A program made the position numbers and the translations under genes. From the NCBI GenBank assembly GCA_944320765.1, contig CALUIS010000003.1, positions 62,001 to 126,000 on the forward strand: DNA of 64,000 nucleotides, given 5' to 3'. The stretch's first letter is position 1. Every line of letters starts with the position of its first letter. This document shows, in pieces, positions 60,553-64,000 of the stretch. The notes under the pieces were generated by a model. That model was not told the DNA's origin, did no database searches, and worked only from the letters and a program-made list of their open reading frames with translations. Source of the stretch: an uncultured Paraprevotella sp. Lineage in GTDB: Bacteria; Bacteroidota; Bacteroidia; Bacteroidales; Bacteroidaceae.

Positions 60553-63500
60553 TCACCTTACCACCACCTTTTCCGCCAGCAGGCTGCGACCGCCGGCATC
60601 AAGCGCCTGCACGACATAGAAACCGGGCCGGAGGGCGACACTGACAGCCGAACGGCCGGCCGGAAGCTCCTCCACACAAATGCCGGAGACCGTCAGCACC
60701 CGCACGGCAGCAACTATAGGCGAAGCACCCACCTGCAGCGTGCGGCCGGAAACCGTGACGGGGGGCAGCGCATCCCCGAAGGAGACCGCGCCGATGGCCG
60801 TCTCGTCGGGCAGGTTGGAGCTGCCGTAACGGTTCGTGTTGCCGAACTTCACCTGGTAGGGCCACTGCTCGTCGTTCGCGTCATTGTCGTCCCACACCTG
60901 CCGCCAATACCGCTTCGGGCCGCCGCTCACCACGAAATAAAGACGCTGGCAACGGGCCGGACATTCGAAGCGGACGGTGTCCACGGGGTCGTCGTAAGTG
61001 GACTTGCCCATGTCGCCGTACAGGCGGCTGCCGTCCTGGAGCTGAGCCACAAAGCCGTAGCGCCACTCGGCATAAGCGGGATTCTTCACCCGATAGCCGT
61101 CCTCACGGTTCAAGCCCTCAAAGCAGGCCGTGACGGTGGTGGCACGCCGGGGCGCATTCAGCTTGATGATGTTGTGCCCCGTGTTCTCCGGCGCGACGGA
61201 AGGGGCGATGCGCCAGTAATTATTGTCCAGGCGCGTCATGGCCGGCTGCGGGCGGGCGTCTATCTTGGCGGAGCCATAATCTTCCAGCGCGGGAATGTCC
61301 CACGTGGCGAAGCGGGCGGCGCAGTCGTACATCTCGTCGTTGAACTCGCTGTCGGTGATGCCCGTCAGGCGCATGTAAGCCTCCACCGCGTCCTCCGGGT
61401 TGCGGCTCTCGTTCCAAAGCCGCCCCATGAAGCCCATGCCGTGCAGGTAGCTCCAGTAATCCTGTATGAAATAGTTGTTGTAGCGCGGCGACTCGTGCAG
61501 GATATGCTTGTGCACGTTCTGCAGGTAGCCGTCGAACCATTCGTTGTTGAACTGGTCGGCCGGCATGATCTTGTAGGCCTGCCACTGTGCGCACTGCTCC
61601 CAGAACGCGCATCCCGAACCGCCGCCCGGCGCGTACATCCAACCGTTCTGGTCGCCGTTGTCGCAATGCACCTGATACTGGAAGCAGTGGCCGATCTCAT
61701 GATACAGCGTCTGCCAGTTGCGCGAGGGAGCGGCCCAAGGCGTAAGGGTAAGCAGGCCGATGAGGTCGTCCACCCCCGAGCCGCTGGCTTCCCATTCGGT
61801 AGGCTCGTAGCGCAGGCGGATGACCATCTTGTAAGTGTCGGTCTTCGACCGCCCAGGCCGGATGAACTTCAGCGAATCGGTATAGAACTCGAATGCGGTT
61901 TCGGCGTGGCGCAACACCTCGTCCACGTCTATCGTATGGCTGCCGCAAGTGAACGTCTTGGGGTCCTCGCCATACCCTTTCTCCCAGAACAGGATCCAGT
62001 TCTTCGACTGGCGCGTGCGCCCGATGTAATAGTTGTTGCCCGGGTCGTTGACATTCCCCATCGACCATTGGGCCGTGTAGACCTTCTTGTCCACCTCCGC
62101 CGTGACCGCCTGAAGGGCCGATGCCGCCGCCCGGATCTCTTCCTCCGTCAGGTCGGGATTGTCCAAAGCCGCCTGCGCCGCCTGGAGGGCCGACTGCATC
62201 TTGGCATGTTTGGCCTCGTCATCCGCATACCAGCCGGCCACCTGCGCCGCATAGTCCATCGCCCCGGCCAAAGAAGCATAAAAAGAAGCGGAAACCTCCA
62301 CGGCCTCCATCGCCTCGTCCAGCCCCGCCTTCGCGGCTTCCAGGGCCGCCTGGTCCAAGGGTTCCGCCGCCACGGCCTCCACCGCCGCATCCAGCGCGGC
62401 CTCGGCCATCCGGCGGGCCGAAGCCTGAACGGGACGGCTGTCCAGCCCACCGCGCACGACACCGGCATAACGCTCCAGATAGGCCGCATAGTCCTCCGGC
62501 GTGTTCCGCCCCAGGTAATGCAGGCTGAAGTTGTCCAGGCAAATCCAGTTGCCCGTGGCATTCTCGGCCTTGAAACCGATGGTGACCTGCCCGTCCACCA
62601 CCGTGAAGAAAAGGTCTTTCTGCCGCTTCATCGTGTCCACCGGCGTCTCGTAGAATCCGGCGTACAAGGCGACCCCGGTCTGCTTCTCCCCCGCATTCAC
62701 GGTGCTGTTCGCCCCCGTCTGCTGGATGTTCCCCACAGCGGCGCGGAGACGGTACTTCCCGTCCGGGATGTCCTCCAAAGTCTGGCTGATGGCCACATCC
62801 GGCACACAAGAACCGATGCCGACCCAACGTTCCAAATACGTGCCGCCGGCCTTGCCGGGGAATACCGTGTTCGTTTGGGTGAGCAGCCCCTCGTTCTCCC
62901 ACCCCGTGGTGCCATCCTCAAAACTGGGGTTGACGATGGCCGAGGTCAAGTCGAGCGGCTGGCCGGGAGACGCATTCCCATATTGATAAGCCCGGGTGGC
63001 TTCCGTCAGCCGCTCCGTCAGAGACAGTATCTCCGTCACGCCGGCCTCCGCATCCTCGTATACGGCCTGCGCCCGGTCGATGACGGCTTTCAGGTCCGCC
63101 GCCCCGATGCCGGAACCGTCCCCATAGGCCTCACGGGCATCCGAGAGCGCGGATGCCAAATCCTCCTTGTCCAACCCGTCACAGAGCAACTTCACATAAT
63201 CCACCAGTATCTTGGCGTTGCCGGCCGAGCCGATGCCCTCAACGGCAGCGAAGCCGACACGAATCCGCCCGGAAGTCCGCGCCGTAAGGGTGAAAGCCAG
63301 CGTATCCGTCTTCCAAGCCCCCACAGGGAAGCTGTTCACCGCTGAAACCGTAGCCGTCCCCTGGTCCGGCATCCAGGCCAACAGGCTGCTGCCGCCCGTG
63401 GCTGTCCCCGCATTGTAGTAGGCGGCACACACGCGGTAAGTGCCTTTGGGCAAAGAGACCGCCTGGGAATAGGCCAGCTGCATCCCCCATCCCGTGGTCA

Positions 63501-63801
63501 GCCCCAACGCCCCGCCGGCGGAGCCTCCAAGGCCGGCAGCCGGCAAGGGCGAGCTGCCGTTGAAAGTCAGCTGCTCATTGTAAGCAAACGTACCGGCCAC
63601 GGTATAAGTGGAAGTCGTCTCGTTCGTCCAACCACACACCTCGTTAATGATGTCGCCCGGGACATTCCCCGTCCGGTCCGTCCCATAATTGAACTCTTGG
63701 TCAAAGCCACTATTCTCCAGAAAATAAGCGGAAATATCCTCTTGGGCCATTCCCTCCATCCCTGCCGCAAGGCACAGGAAAAGAAAAAAGTTCTTTTTCA
63801 T
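60553..63801 (-). CDS. Secreted HExxH (metallopeptidase-like) multimodular protein
   Basis: 1082 residues. Signal peptide MKKNFFLFLCLAAGMEGMAQ. Two jelly-roll-like modules follow: ~22-210 (ENSGFDQEFNYGTDR, ending KILVDYVKLLCDG) and ~280-440 (LDLTSAIVNPSFEDGTTGW to LDNFSLHYLG), then a helical part to ~580. Residues ~590-900 form a catalytic-looking domain with H701-E-I-G-H705 in TLYHEIGHCFQYQ, and FWEQCAQWQAYK downstream as a possible third-ligand helix. The surrounding pattern (NWILFWEKGYGEDP; YKMVIRLRYEPTEWEASGSG) resembles the DUF6055-type or M60-like HExxH families, but I cannot assign one. A C-terminal tail (VRVLTVSGICVEEL...LRPGFYVVQALDAGGRSLLAEKVVVR) is closest to a classical type-9 sorting domain. 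It is transcribed from a -7 box at 63827-63834. Confidence 0.82.
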   Translation of the reverse strand: MKKNFFLFLCLAAGMEGMAQEDISAYFLENSGFDQEFNYGTDRTGNVPGDIINEVCGWTNETTSTYTVAGTFAYNEQLTFNGSSPLPAAGLGGSAGGALGLTTGWGMQLAYSQAVSLPKGTYRVCAAYYNAGTATGGSSLLAWMPDQGTATVSAVNSFPVGAWKTDTLAFTLTARTSGRIRVGFAAVEGIGSAGNAKILVDYVKLLCDGLDKEDLASALSDAREAYGDGSGIGAADLKAVIDRAQAVYEDAEAGVTEILSLTERLTEATRAYQYGNASPGQPLDLTSAIVNPSFEDGTTGWENEGLLTQTNTVFPGKAGGTYLERWVGIGSCVPDVAISQTLEDIPDGKYRLRAAVGNIQQTGANSTVNAGEKQTGVALYAGFYETPVDTMKRQKDLFFTVVDGQVTIGFKAENATGNWICLDNFSLHYLGRNTPEDYAAYLERYAGVVRGGLDSRPVQASARRMAEAALDAAVEAVAAEPLDQAALEAAKAGLDEAMEAVEVSASFYASLAGAMDYAAQVAGWYADDEAKHAKMQSALQAAQAALDNPDLTEEEIRAAASALQAVTAEVDKKVYTAQWSMGNVNDPGNNYYIGRTRQSKNWILFWEKGYGEDPKTFTCGSHTIDVDEVLRHAETAFEFYTDSLKFIRPGRSKTDTYKMVIRLRYEPTEWEASGSGVDDLIGLLTLTPWAAPSRNWQTLYHEIGHCFQYQVHCDNGDQNGWMYAPGGGSGCAFWEQCAQWQAYKIMPADQFNNEWFDGYLQNVHKHILHESPRYNNYFIQDYWSYLHGMGFMGRLWNESRNPEDAVEAYMRLTGITDSEFNDEMYDCAARFATWDIPALEDYGSAKIDARPQPAMTRLDNNYWRIAPSVAPENTGHNIIKLNAPRRATTVTACFEGLNREDGYRVKNPAYAEWRYGFVAQLQDGSRLYGDMGKSTYDDPVDTVRFECPARCQRLYFVVSGGPKRYWRQVWDDNDANDEQWPYQVKFGNTNRYGSSNLPDETAIGAVSFGDALPPVTVSGRTLQVGASPIVAAVRVLTVSGICVEELPAGRSAVSVALRPGFYVVQALDAGGRSLLAEKVVVR

Positions 63802-63826
63802 ATTATCAGTTTAAAGTCCGACAAGG

Positions 63827-63834
63827 CAAAGATA
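63827..63834 (-). promoter_or_regulatory. Bacteroidota -7 box of the HExxH protein gene
   Basis: On the minus strand reads TATCTTTG, 25 nt upstream of the start codon. Confidence 0.65.
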
Positions 63835-63870
63835 TGGATTTTTTCCGGAAAACGCGCCCGCGCAAGACAG

Positions 63871-63905
63871 AAAAAAAGCCGCCCCACACCACGGTGGAAC
63901 GGCTT
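63871..63905 (-). terminator. Terminator of the gene at the right edge
   Basis: On the minus strand AAGCCGTTCCAC pairs with GTGGGGCGGCTT (two mismatched or G-T pairs), followed by seven T residues; 26 nt past the stop codon at 63932. Confidence 0.75.
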
Positions 63906-63931
63906 CCGTATAGTAATAGCAATAAAAATAC

Positions 63932-64000
63932 TTATTCAGCCTTTGCAGGTTCTTCAGTCGCAGGAGCTTCCGCTGCAGGAGCGGCTGTCTCAGCCGCAGC
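63932..64000 (-). CDS. C-terminal end of a protein with an Ala/Pro/Glu-rich tail (cut by window edge)
   Basis: The minus strand is open from the window edge to TAA at 63932-63934: AAAETAAPAAEAPATEEPAKAE. Such low-complexity Ala/Pro/Glu tails end several abundant Bacteroidota proteins, notably ribosomal protein S16 (rpsP), which is the most likely guess. Twenty-two residues are too few to be sure. A terminator follows at 63871-63905. Confidence 0.5.
   Translation of the reverse strand, partial: AAAETAAPAAEAPATEEPAKAE

Noticed and set aside
1..64000. CRISPR arrays, insertion sequences, prophage or integrative-element genes
   Set aside because: No regularly spaced direct repeats, no transposase, integrase, relaxase or phage structural protein seen on either strand.

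Overview
The window reads as Bacteroidota chromosome, most likely a GC-rich gut Bacteroidales. Fifteen or more genes are preceded by the Bacteroidota-type -7 box TAnnTTTG rather than an E. coli-type -10. The gene content agrees: a DUF4251 protein, a fused KorA plus KorB, YfhO, a DsbD-like reductase, ATP-dependent PEP carboxykinase, a bacterial M49 dipeptidyl peptidase, and many secreted proteins ending in a short 'GIYIVNGKKVVK'-type tail. Genus cannot be decided from the sequence alone.

Layout. 1-14.8 kb holds mainly housekeeping genes: a DUF4251 protein cut by the window edge, hisS, a zinc-hook coiled-coil protein with a lipoprotein amidase, an AraJ-like exporter, an unknown exported protein, recQ, a short AraC-type regulator, dipeptidyl peptidase III with an AlkD-like protein, purA and a TPR protein. 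14.9-21.3 kb has a large secreted multidomain protein, yfhO and rpsO. typA follows at 21.4-23.2 kb. 23.2-26.2 kb is a scrambled accessory patch: a perfect long hairpin, one copy of a ~440 bp intergenic repeat, a glycosidase remnant, secreted endonuclease I, a candidate small RNA with its own promoter, and a 5'-truncated TPR gene. 26.2-39.3 kb carries a secreted GH27 enzyme, a DsbD-like reductase, pckA, upp, korA-korB, a small membrane protein and tRNA-Arg(CCU).

39.3-56.1 kb, all on the minus strand, is the most distinctive part. Two tandem alginate-lyase-family proteins and two large repeat-rich exported proteins, plus a 58-residue peptide, share jelly-roll-like modules, a 'CVPFD' beta module and the C-terminal tail. 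Two of them share a 65 bp upstream element in place of the usual -7 box. 56.3-58.4 kb holds a hipBA toxin-antitoxin pair and a second copy of the ~440 bp repeat. 58.5-60.3 kb is rlpA-metY. 60.4-60.5 kb is a long form of the hairpin repeat. 60.6-63.8 kb encodes a secreted HExxH protein built from the same modules. The window ends in the Ala/Pro/Glu-rich C-terminus of another gene.

Taken together, eight secreted proteins (1025-residue Ig-like protein, endonuclease I, GH27, two lyases, two exported repeat proteins, HExxH protein) look like one envelope-targeted set of enzymes and binders for extracellular polymers. No SusC/SusD pair and no secretion machinery lies in the window. No CRISPR array, insertion sequence, transposase or prophage was seen.
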